40,713 nt of DNA. Source: Ichthyobacteriaceae bacterium. GTDB lineage: Bacteria; Bacteroidota; Bacteroidia; Flavobacteriales; JADGDT01. Location of the stretch: contig JADGDT010000016.1 of the NCBI GenBank assembly GCA_016744755.1, forward strand, positions 1 to 40,713, in the 5' to 3' direction. The notes under the pieces were generated by a model that saw nothing but the letters and a program-made list of their open reading frames with translations, did no database searches and had not been told where the DNA came from. Shown here piece after piece: positions 33,595 through 40,713 of the stretch; the stretch's first letter is position 1, and each line of letters opens with the position of its first letter. A program made the translations under genes and the position numbers.

Positions 33595-36318
33595 ATGAAG
33601 AGAATAATTGTATTATTTATATTGATATTTTTCACCGTAAACACCTACGCCACTCACAACAGAGCTGGGGAAATAACATATAGACAAATAGGTCCTCTAA
33701 CATACGAAATTACAATTACAACATACACAAAAGCCGATGCTCCAGCAGATAGATGTGAACTTACTATTCATTGGGGAGATGGTACAGAAAGTATTTTATT
33801 TAGATCTAACAGCAATCCTAATGCAACATCATGCGAGAGCCAAGGAGAGATGGTTGACAATAATATCAAGAAAAATATTTATATGGGAATACATACGTAT
33901 TCCTCTGCAAGTATCTATACTTTACACATGTTGGATCCTAATAGGAATGAAGGTGTGCTTAATATTACGAATTCTGTAGATGAGCCTTTTTACATAACTT
34001 CTGTACTGATGATAGGAACAGGTTTGGGATATAATAGCTCCCCTGTCTTACTAAATCCTCCTACCGATTTTGGTTGCGTAAATACGCCATATATTCACAA
34101 TGTTTCTGCATTTGATGTAGATGGCGATAGTCTTAGTTATAAAATGGTAAACTGTAGAGGAGCAAATGGCAGAGAAATAGAGACTACCTATACTCCAAGT
34201 TACAATTTAGATAAAGTTATTGTTGATGACCAAGGTACAATATATTGGGATTCTCCTCTTTTTGCTGGTATTTACAATGTCGCCATAGAAATATCGGAAC
34301 ACAGGAAAGATCCTATTTCTGGCAAATGGATAACTATTGGTAAGATATTAAGAGATATACAGGTTGATGTAACTGCTTGTACAAATAACCCGCCAACTAT
34401 TAATACTTTAGAAAATTTTTGTGTAGTTGGTGGCGATAGTTTAAAATTTACTGTTATTGCTGATGATGCTGATGGTGATAAAATAACGTTAACTGCTGTT
34501 GGAGGGCCTCTCCAAATTATTCCTAATGCTACGTTTCCTGATAAAATCGAACATATTTCTCCTGTAAGTAGTGAGTTTATTTGGAAACCAGATTGTAACG
34601 TTGCAAGAAGAGCTCCTTATCAAGTAACATTTAAAGCAAATGATTTTCCTTACGATCAACATGGAAATAGAATACCCGGGCTTTCTACTCAAAAAATTGT
34701 AGAAATAAAAGTAGTAGCTCCTCCTCTAGAAAATCTTATTGTTTCAGAAAATCCAAATGGAGTATATTTTGATTTATCGTGGGATAATAATCTTTGCACT
34801 TCAGCAATAGGATATAAAATATATAGAAAAGAGCACTCTGGCGATTACAATAAAATTACCTGTCAAGGTGGTATTCCCGATGGCTCAGGATATGAGTTAA
34901 TAGGAAGGGTAGACGATATTGCAACTACAACTTACATAGATGACAATAATAGTATTCCATTAAAGATTGGGGTTCAATATTGTTACGTTGTTACATCCAT
35001 TCTTTTCGACGAATCGGAAAGTATAGCTAGTGATTATGATTGTGCAATACTGAAAAAAAGATTGCCCGTTTTAACTAATGTTGATATCAACAGTACATCA
35101 TATTCTGTTGGTGAGATAAATGTTATTTGGTCTAAGCCAACCGAAATTGACATAACAACTTACCCAGGCCCATACGGATATAAATTATATAGAGCAGATG
35201 GGATTAGAGGGAGTTCATTCATCGAAGTTTCAGATAATTTCAATTCTATAAATGATACTTTATATTTTGATTCGGGACTTGATACTTATTCTGATGGATT
35301 TAATTATAGAGTTGATTTTTATAATAAACCTGATAATACCTCTTGGACAAATGCAGAATTAATTGGCAATAGTGCGCCAGCTTCATCTCCTTACTTAGTT
35401 CTAAAATCAGGAGATAAAAAACTTCAGCTTAAGATAGAAGAAGAAGTTGCGTGGAAAATTGATTCAATAATTTACTATCAGGAAATTGATGAGTCACTAG
35501 TTTTTAAGAGAATAGGTAAACTAAATAGCGAAGATATTATCGGTAAAACTGATGGAGACTATTTTATTGTCGACAATTTAGAGAACGGAAAAGAATACTG
35601 TTTTAGGGCCGATGTTTATGGCTCTTTTGACGTTGATGGTTTTGTGAAACCAATATTTAACCGTTCTCAAATAGGATGCGGTATCCCTAATGTAAACACC
35701 TTACAGTGTCCCCCTATTTTATCATTCGATAAGTCTTGTAGCGATAATACTTTTATACTTCATTGGACTAATCCCAACACAACTTGCGACGAAGAAATAA
35801 TAGGATACAATCTCTATTACACAGATATAATTAACGAAGAATTTAAACTACTTACTTATATAGATGGCGAAAATAATACTCAATTTGACGTTATCGCCGC
35901 TGATACCATTAATATTGGCTGTTTCTACGTTACTGGAATTGATGTTTTAAACAATGAAACTATCCCTAGCAACACAGAGTGCTACGTACCATGTTTAGAA
36001 TTTATTTTGCCAAATGTATTCACTCCAAATAGTGATGGCATAAACGATTTATATCACCCTAAATGGAACGAGGAGGCATCTAAAATACCAGATTTTGATT
36101 TTGACTTAATTGATTTTGATATAGAAATATTTAACCGTTGGGGAAATATGATGTACAAGACCGACGATATAAAAATAAATTGGGATGGAACAAATCATTC
36201 AACTGGTCAGGCTTGTGCTTCGGGAGTTTATTATTATGTTTGCACAATAGTAAAAAAGGTTGGGGACGATGCCCCTGAAACCTACACTTTAACTGGGTAT
36301 ATACATTTATTTAAATAA
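33595..36318 (+). CDS. Large surface protein with T9SS type B sorting (gliding motility-associated) C-terminal domain
   Basis: 907 residues. The signal peptide ends TYA at about residue 19, then the mature protein opens THNRAGEITYRQIGP, a beginning that I recall in large secreted Bacteroidota proteins. It is a string of beta-sandwich modules: PKD/cadherin-like (ITIHWGDGTES; VDGDSLSYKM; DADGDKITL) in the first 370 residues and FN3-like modules at about 380-490, 500-600 and 700-800. The end (about 800-907) is a T9SS type B sorting domain: LPNVFTPNSDGINDLYHP, IFNRWGN, WDGT and SGVYYYV. It should be a cell-surface or released adhesin-like protein. It lies 11 bases before riboflavin synthase. Confidence 0.9.
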   Translation: MKRIIVLFILIFFTVNTYATHNRAGEITYRQIGPLTYEITITTYTKADAPADRCELTIHWGDGTESILFRSNSNPNATSCESQGEMVDNNIKKNIYMGIHTYSSASIYTLHMLDPNRNEGVLNITNSVDEPFYITSVLMIGTGLGYNSSPVLLNPPTDFGCVNTPYIHNVSAFDVDGDSLSYKMVNCRGANGREIETTYTPSYNLDKVIVDDQGTIYWDSPLFAGIYNVAIEISEHRKDPISGKWITIGKILRDIQVDVTACTNNPPTINTLENFCVVGGDSLKFTVIADDADGDKITLTAVGGPLQIIPNATFPDKIEHISPVSSEFIWKPDCNVARRAPYQVTFKANDFPYDQHGNRIPGLSTQKIVEIKVVAPPLENLIVSENPNGVYFDLSWDNNLCTSAIGYKIYRKEHSGDYNKITCQGGIPDGSGYELIGRVDDIATTTYIDDNNSIPLKIGVQYCYVVTSILFDESESIASDYDCAILKKRLPVLTNVDINSTSYSVGEINVIWSKPTEIDITTYPGPYGYKLYRADGIRGSSFIEVSDNFNSINDTLYFDSGLDTYSDGFNYRVDFYNKPDNTSWTNAELIGNSAPASSPYLVLKSGDKKLQLKIEEEVAWKIDSIIYYQEIDESLVFKRIGKLNSEDIIGKTDGDYFIVDNLENGKEYCFRADVYGSFDVDGFVKPIFNRSQIGCGIPNVNTLQCPPILSFDKSCSDNTFILHWTNPNTTCDEEIIGYNLYYTDIINEEFKLLTYIDGENNTQFDVIAADTINIGCFYVTGIDVLNNETIPSNTECYVPCLEFILPNVFTPNSDGINDLYHPKWNEEASKIPDFDFDLIDFDIEIFNRWGNMMYKTDDIKINWDGTNHSTGQACASGVYYYVCTIVKKVGDDAPETYTLTGYIHLFK

Positions 36319-36329
36319 ATTTTACAACA

Positions 36330-36920
36330 ATGTTTACAGGTATAATAGAAGAAGTAGCGAAGGTTACTAAATTAGAAAAAGAACGAGAAAACCTTCACAT
36401 AACAGTAGAATGTAGTTTTGCAAACGAACTTAAAGTCGACCAAAGTTTGGCTCACAACGGAGTTTGTTTAACAGTAGTTGATATCAAAAATAACGAATAC
36501 ACTGTAACAGCTATTCTTGAGACTTTAGAAAAATCTAGTCTTAGAACTCTAGAGGTTGGGACTGAAGTAAACCTCGAAAGAGGAATGCGTTTAGGCGAGA
36601 GATTAGATGGACATATTGTACAAGGTCATGTAGATCAAATTGCAGTTTGCACCAAAATTAGAGAAGCTGATGGAAGTTTTTATTTCTCTTTTGAGTACAG
36701 CAAAGAGCAAGGAAATCCAACTATAGAAAAAGGATCTGTTACTATTAATGGAACAAGTCTTACTGTTGTTAATTCAGGAGTTAATACTTTTGATGTTGCA
36801 ATTATACCTTTCACTATGGATCACACAAATTTCGGAACAATGAAAATTGGAGATACAGTGAATCTAGAATTTGATGTTATAGGAAAATATGTTTCTAAGT
36901 TGATGGAGCAAAGAGGGTAA
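36330..36920 (+). CDS. ribE: Riboflavin synthase, alpha subunit
   Basis: 196 residues with two lumazine-binding beta-barrel repeats (about 1-95 and 96-196). It starts MFTGIIEEVAKV, the family hallmark, and carries LAHNGVCLTVV, GERLDGHIVQGHVD and TINGTSLTVV. It converts two 6,7-dimethyl-8-ribityllumazine molecules into riboflavin and a pyrimidine. It follows the T9SS surface protein by 11 bases and precedes a strong terminator. No FMN riboswitch is seen. Confidence 0.96.
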   Translation: MFTGIIEEVAKVTKLEKERENLHITVECSFANELKVDQSLAHNGVCLTVVDIKNNEYTVTAILETLEKSSLRTLEVGTEVNLERGMRLGERLDGHIVQGHVDQIAVCTKIREADGSFYFSFEYSKEQGNPTIEKGSVTINGTSLTVVNSGVNTFDVAIIPFTMDHTNFGTMKIGDTVNLEFDVIGKYVSKLMEQRG

Positions 36921-36943
36921 TCCCAATTAGTAATATTTTTATT

Positions 36944-36988
36944 AAAGAGCTTACATTTATTTTCGAATATATGTAAGCTCTTTTTTTT
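36944..36988 (+). terminator. Strong intrinsic terminator of ribE
   Basis: 13-bp arms aaagagcttacat (36944-36956) and its complement (36971-36983), a 14-nt loop, then T-rich sequence. Confidence 0.9.
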
Positions 36989-37057
36989 GTCTGATTTATT
37001 TATATTCAGTATAGCTCTACACTTCTATTTACACTACCTATAACAATCTTTTTTATA

Positions 37058-37110
37058 ACCACAAAGAGTACTAAGTTAAGCACCAAGTTCACTAAGGAAA
37101 TTAGCTTAGC
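37058..37110. repeat. CACAAAGAG-type intergenic repeat-like stretch
   Basis: The segment accacaaagagtactaagt and the following caccaagttcactaag is a quasi-repeat of CACAAAG/CACTAAG words. I recall such strings as common dispersed intergenic sequence in Bacteroidota, but copy number cannot be checked here. Confidence 0.4.
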
Positions 37111-37246
37111 TACTCTGCAACTTAGCTATATAATTATATTTGTAAAATAAATCACTATTTCCATACTTAAATCATTGTTTATTTAATTAAATATTATTTA
37201 ATTTGTTTAATTATATTTAACAACTTAAACAATACTTCACTTTGTT

Positions 37247-37801
37247 ATGGACAAAATGGGGAAGCGAATAAAGCTACAAAGAGAGAGCCTTGGTCTTCAG
37301 ATGAAAGAGCTTTCTAGTAAAATAGGAGTTACTCCTAGTTTAATATCTCAAATAGAAAAGGGGAAAGCCTTCCCATCTATAGTTACATTAAAAAAAGTTG
37401 CCGAAGCATTAAATACCACAGTTGGCGAACTTATTGGCGAAAACGAAAATGTAATTACTCATCCACTTGTTAAAACCTCAGAAAGACTTTTAGCTAAGGA
37501 AAACGAACACGGAACTAGTTCTTTTCTTTTATCTAATCATATCTCTGGTAAGCAAATGGAGCCTTACGTAATCTGCTTCGATAACAATTCAGATTCAAAA
37601 GAAATAATGACAAGCAATTTTCCTGGACAAGAGTTTTGTTACGTGATAAAGGGAAAATTTGATGTTGCCATAAATGGCGATAATTATACTTTAGAAAAAG
37701 GAGATAGTTTTTATTTCGACTCAAACAGGAAACATCTTTTTAGAAACATAAGTAGTAGCAAAGCAGAATTACTTTGGGTGATTACACCTTATCACAATTA
37801 A
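37247..37801 (+). CDS. XRE-family regulator with C-terminal cupin domain
   Basis: 184 residues. An XRE helix-turn-helix lies at about 8-62 (IKLQRESLGLQMKELSSKIGVTPSLISQIEKGK) and a cupin-2 domain at about 100-184 (PGQEFCYVIKGKFDVAINGD, LEKGDSFYFDSNRKHLFRN). Such regulators bind a small ligand in the cupin and control neighbouring amine or amino-acid catabolism genes. The KamA-like gene starts 75 bases downstream, so the cluster 37877-40713 is a likely target. The 5' leader (about 37175-37225) is very AT-rich with several TTTAATTA words that could be an operator. Start codons at 37247 and 37256 are both possible. Confidence 0.93.
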   Translation: MDKMGKRIKLQRESLGLQMKELSSKIGVTPSLISQIEKGKAFPSIVTLKKVAEALNTTVGELIGENENVITHPLVKTSERLLAKENEHGTSSFLLSNHISGKQMEPYVICFDNNSDSKEIMTSNFPGQEFCYVIKGKFDVAINGDNYTLEKGDSFYFDSNRKHLFRNISSSKAELLWVITPYHN

Positions 37802-37809
37802 TATAAATA

Positions 37810-37860
37810 CGCAAAGCATTGCGTCTCCAATAGTAAAGATGCAATGTATTGCGTCACTAA
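37810..37860. repeat. Pair of GCATTGCGTC-type short palindromic repeats
   Basis: Two related palindromic words, gcaaagcattgcgtc (37811-37825) and gcaatgtattgcgtc (37841-37855), lie 30 bases apart in the gap before the KamA-like gene. They resemble dispersed GCAATGCATTGCGTC elements that I recall in bacterial genomes. The second could pair with the first. Confidence 0.5.
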
Positions 37861-37876
37861 CAATAAACTTTACAAA

Positions 37877-39403
37877 ATGATACTCGCAGAACAAACAAAA
37901 CTAGAACAATTAATGGATCGCCACGATTTGGACGATACTACAAGAGAATTAATCTCAGAAAAAAGTTTATTACCAGAAACTCTTATTAATAAACTTCACT
38001 CTCAATACCCACAACATTCTCGCTTAGAAGAGAAGACTAAAAAAATGTTCTCGGGCAAAAATAAATATACCGGAATAAAAGGTTTCAGACAGATTATAGA
38101 AATTTTAAGAGAAAACGGAATTGAACTTGGCGACTTGAAAGAGCGCGAGCTGTTTATTGAGGTTTACCGTTTTATGGTAACTAAACATGTTTTAAACACA
38201 ATAGATTGGGATAATTTAGACACAGATTCTGTTTTTCAACTTACTTTTCCTCAACCAAACATGATTAACGAGAGAGTTAGAAAAGCATACATGGCAGAGT
38301 CCAATCCTGAAAAATGCTCTCAAATTGCTACAGATTATATTTTCGAAACAAATCCTCACGATGGTAAACAAACTCTAAACCGTCCATCGTTCCATACCGA
38401 AGATGGAGAGTTAGACTCTCTACAAGGAAGCCAGCACAAGTATCCTCATGTATTTTTGCTGTTTGATAAAACTACACAAAGTTGTTTCTCTTTTTGTACT
38501 TACTGCTTCCGCCATGCCCAAGTTCGTGGCGATGAGGATATGTTTATACAGGAAGAAATAAAACAAGTTCACGATTATTTAAAAATACACAAAGAAGTTA
38601 CCGATATTTTAATTACTGGTGGCGATGCAGGTTATATGCCAGCAGATAGAATGCGTTTGTATTTAGAGCCATTGTTAACTGACCCTGAATTATCTCACAT
38701 TAGGAATGTACGTATTGCATCGCGTGCATTAACATTTGATCCAGGATTAGTGTTAGACGAAAAGTATGATAGCATCCTTAAATTATTCCGTGAACTTACC
38801 GATAGTGGAATACAAGTATTGTGGATGGGACATTTCTCATCGCCAAAAGAATTGATGAATATTACAACAATCGCTGCAATTCGTTTACTTCGTTATTACG
38901 GTGTAAATGTAAAAAGTCAGAGTCCGATAATGAACCACATTAGTTTGTATAAGACAGAAGACGGTAAGGTTGATATAGATAAATCTGCTCAAAATTGGAT
39001 TGATTTAGCAAATATTTTATCAATGCAAGGCGTAGGATTTCACTCAATGTATATGGCTAGACCTACTGGAGAACATCACTATTTCACTGTTCCGGTTGCC
39101 GAACTTAATAAAGTGTTTAACAAAATATACAGAGCTCTACCATCTGTAAGTCGTCCATCGCGTTACATTACTATGACTTCATCAGCAGGAAAAATATCAT
39201 TACTTGGAGAAGTTGAAGTAAACGGTAAAAAAGCATTCGCATTGAAATTTAACGAAGCTCGTAACATGGAGTGGCTAGACAAAACTTTCATTGCCGAATA
39301 CGATGGAGAACAAAACACTCTTGGTAATTTGAAACCATTTGGTTCTGATAAGTTTTTCTTCGATGACGAATTAAAGTCAATTGAAGAAGGATTGGAAAAA
39401 TAA
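37877..39403 (+). CDS. KamA-family radical SAM aminomutase, substrate probably not lysine
   Basis: 508 residues from the ATG at 37877. An ATG at 37844 is in frame but lies within the palindromic repeat. The radical SAM site is Cys203-x3-Cys207-x2-Cys210 (CFSFCTYCFRH), with TGGDAG after it. Ungapped comparison of the C-terminal active-site segment with Clostridium subterminale lysine 2,3-aminomutase (from memory) aligns PLP-binding Lys337 with Lys439 and Pro with Pro. The two aspartates that hold the lysine side-chain ammonium, Asp293 and Asp330, align with Arg395 (YMARPTGE) and Thr432. Glutamate 2,3-aminomutase also has changes at these sites (Lys and Asn, from memory). So an acidic or other amino acid is more likely than lysine. 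It is longer than KamA (about 416) through an N-terminal extension of roughly 100 residues. Confidence 0.88.
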   Translation: MILAEQTKLEQLMDRHDLDDTTRELISEKSLLPETLINKLHSQYPQHSRLEEKTKKMFSGKNKYTGIKGFRQIIEILRENGIELGDLKERELFIEVYRFMVTKHVLNTIDWDNLDTDSVFQLTFPQPNMINERVRKAYMAESNPEKCSQIATDYIFETNPHDGKQTLNRPSFHTEDGELDSLQGSQHKYPHVFLLFDKTTQSCFSFCTYCFRHAQVRGDEDMFIQEEIKQVHDYLKIHKEVTDILITGGDAGYMPADRMRLYLEPLLTDPELSHIRNVRIASRALTFDPGLVLDEKYDSILKLFRELTDSGIQVLWMGHFSSPKELMNITTIAAIRLLRYYGVNVKSQSPIMNHISLYKTEDGKVDIDKSAQNWIDLANILSMQGVGFHSMYMARPTGEHHYFTVPVAELNKVFNKIYRALPSVSRPSRYITMTSSAGKISLLGEVEVNGKKAFALKFNEARNMEWLDKTFIAEYDGEQNTLGNLKPFGSDKFFFDDELKSIEEGLEK

Positions 39404-39410
39404 ATTAATT

Positions 39411-39463
39411 GTTACTGGTTCCTAGTTGCTTGTTTCTAGTTAATCCTAGAGCCAACCAGTAAC
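39411..39463. repeat. Inverted repeat before the CoA-transferase genes
   Basis: Perfect 10-bp arms gttactggtt (39411-39420) and aaccagtaac (39454-39463) in an 89-base gap full of CTAGTTGC/ACTAGTAAC words. It could be a dispersed repeat or an attenuator between the KamA-like gene and the transferase genes. Confidence 0.6.
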
Positions 39464-39492
39464 TAGTAACCCGTAACTAGCAACAAATAATC

Positions 39493-40206
39493 ATGATTAA
39501 CAAAATTATATCATCAGTTGCCGAAGCAGTTAAAGACATACACGATGGTGCAACCATAATGGTAGGAGGCTTTGGCGAAGCTGGAAGTCCCATTGAGCTA
39601 ATTCATGCATTGATTGATCAGGGAGCAAAAGACCTTACAGTTATCAGTAATAATACTGGTAGCGGAAATGTTGGTCTTGCTGCATTGATTGAGAATAAGC
39701 GTGTAAAAAAAGTGCTTTGTTCATTTCCTCGAACAGCAAATTCTACTGTTTTCCCTGAGCTTTACAATGCAGGAAAAATAGAGCTAGAGCTAGTACCACA
39801 AGGAACTTTAGCAGAAAGAATAAGAGCTGGAGGAGCTGGAATTCCAGCATTTTACACACCTGCATCTGTAAACACTCCTTTAGCCGAAGGTAAGGAATCA
39901 AGAATTTTTGACGGTATAGAGTATGTTTTGGAACACGGTATAAAAGCTGATTTTTCTTTGATAAAGAGTGCAAAGGCTGACAGGTATGGTAATCTACTTT
40001 ACCATGCTACAGCTAGAAATTTTGCGCCAATAATGGCTACGGCTGCAAAAACTACAATCGTCCAAACAAAACAAATTGTTGAAGCTGGAGAAATCGATCC
40101 CGAAATAGTAGTTACACCAGGGATTTTTGTACAAAGAGTCGTAGAAATTACTAACCCTGCTCACGAATCGGAATTGGTGGCAGACGGAAAAAAGTACCCA
40201 TGGTAG
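39493..40206 (+). CDS. 3-oxoacid CoA-transferase, subunit A
   Basis: 237 residues. It carries the subunit A features: TIMVGGFGEAGSPIELI near the N-terminus, LTVISNNTGSGNVGLAALI, GTLAERIRAGGAGIPAFYTPA and a KADRYGNLLYHATARNFAP segment. With subunit B it moves CoA between succinyl-CoA or acetyl-CoA and acetoacetate or another 3-oxoacid. The substrate pair (ScoAB or AtoDA type) cannot be decided. Its stop overlaps the start of subunit B by seven bases. It follows the KamA-like gene by 89 bases, consistent with an amino-acid fermentation route that ends in a 3-oxoacid. Confidence 0.94.
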   Translation: MINKIISSVAEAVKDIHDGATIMVGGFGEAGSPIELIHALIDQGAKDLTVISNNTGSGNVGLAALIENKRVKKVLCSFPRTANSTVFPELYNAGKIELELVPQGTLAERIRAGGAGIPAFYTPASVNTPLAEGKESRIFDGIEYVLEHGIKADFSLIKSAKADRYGNLLYHATARNFAPIMATAAKTTIVQTKQIVEAGEIDPEIVVTPGIFVQRVVEITNPAHESELVADGKKYPW

Positions 40207-40713
40207 ATACATATAAAAAAGGTTGGAGCCGTGCCGAAATGGCACAAAAAGTAGCTATCGATATTCCCGATGGTTCGTATGTGAATTTAGGAATAGGTAT
40301 TCCAGAAATAGTTGCTGACTTTGTTCCCGAAGGTAGAGAGTTAATCTACCAAACCGAAAACGGATTACTTGGAATGGGGAAAGTTCCCGAAAAACAATAT
40401 GAAGACAGAGAGCTGGTTAACGCTGGTAAAAAATGTGTAACTGCAATTGCAGGAGCAAGTTATTTTCATCATGCTGATAGTTTTACCATGATTCGTGGCG
40501 GACATATTGATGTTTGTGTGCTTGGAGCTATGCAAGTTTCAAAAAGTGGCGATTTAGCAAACTGGTCAACAGGTGCTCCAAATGCAATTCCTGCAGTTGG
40601 CGGAGCAATGGACTTGGTTGCTGGAGTAAAAAGGATTCTTGTAATTACTCAACACATAACTAAAAAAGGATACCCTAAGATTATTGACGAATGTACTTTT
40701 CCGCTTACCGGCA
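40200..40713 (+). CDS. 3-oxoacid CoA-transferase, subunit B (incomplete at window end)
   Basis: The ATG at 40200 overlaps the end of subunit A by seven bases, and 171 residues are visible. It has the subunit B signatures NLGIGIPEIVADF and YQTENGLLGMG; Glu53 of the ENG motif is the catalytic glutamate that forms the CoA thioester. GGHIDVCVLGAMQVSKSGDLANW and GAMDLVAGVKRILV follow. About 45 residues, including the C-terminus, are missing beyond the window edge. Confidence 0.94.
   Translation, partial: MVDTYKKGWSRAEMAQKVAIDIPDGSYVNLGIGIPEIVADFVPEGRELIYQTENGLLGMGKVPEKQYEDRELVNAGKKCVTAIAGASYFHHADSFTMIRGGHIDVCVLGAMQVSKSGDLANWSTGAPNAIPAVGGAMDLVAGVKRILVITQHITKKGYPKIIDECTFPLTG

Noticed and set aside
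36319-36329. FMN riboswitch controlling ribE
   Set aside because: Only 11 bases separate ribE from the upstream gene, leaving no room, and no RFN-like segment is visible before it.
1-40713. tRNA, rRNA, insertion sequence or prophage
   Set aside because: No tRNA-like cloverleaf, rRNA segment, transposase, integrase or phage structural gene was recognised on either strand.

Overview
The window comes from a low-GC member of the Bacteroidota. The evidence is a SusC/SusD pair under FecR and an ECF sigma factor, type IX secretion (T9SS) C-terminal sorting domains of both type A and type B, the gliding/T9SS genes gldD and gldE, TAnnTTTG-type promoters, and A-rich leaders without clear Shine-Dalgarno sites. 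A KamA-like radical SAM enzyme and a 3-oxoacid CoA-transferase suggest amino-acid fermentation, so a marine or gut-type Bacteroidia is my best guess. The genus cannot be read from this.

Positions 1-14191, all on the minus strand, hold a SusCD-type nutrient-uptake locus. In transcription order it runs: ECF sigma factor, FecR anti-sigma, SusC with an N-terminal STN signalling domain, SusD, a LamG lipoprotein, a C10 (streptopain-like) peptidase with LamG and T9SS sorting domain, a LamG/T9SS protein, a second C10 peptidase of the same design, and the start of one more LamG protein. No glycoside hydrolase is present, so protein or peptide is the likely substrate, by analogy with RagAB-type oligopeptide uptake. 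Near-palindromic hairpins with compensating base changes sit just after the stop codons of the three T9SS-sorted genes. The sigma-fecR gap carries 11-bp and 13-bp tandem repeats and an inverted repeat.

Positions 14307-16565 encode topoisomerase III. Positions 17020-21207 (plus strand) hold three paralogous lipoproteins with nearly identical 5' ends and six conserved cysteines, plus one small secreted protein. The third paralogue has an extra C-terminal domain whose Cys and Gln motifs resemble the thioester domains of Gram-positive adhesins. I regard this as the most novel signal in the window.

Positions 21280-30850 are core and envelope genes: an EamA permease, a DcaP-like porin, gldD, gldE, a YitT-family membrane protein, ssb, hup, a 29-residue AURKAIP1/COX24-type basic protein, rng, a frameshifted lipoprotein remnant, rpmF and a YceD/DUF177 gene. 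The common Bacteroidota order hup-mutY-ssb-gldE-gldD is altered here: mutY is absent and a YitT gene lies between ssb and gldE.

Positions 30984-36920 carry pdxA overlapping a leucyl aminopeptidase gene, a divergent 907-residue T9SS type-B surface protein and riboflavin synthase. Positions 37247-40713 form a plus-strand amino-acid-metabolism cluster: an XRE-cupin regulator, a divergent KamA-family radical SAM enzyme, and the A subunit and incomplete B subunit of a CoA-transferase. The KamA-like enzyme keeps the PLP lysine and the FeS cysteines but has Arg and Thr where lysine 2,3-aminomutase has its two substrate-reading aspartates, so its substrate is probably not lysine.
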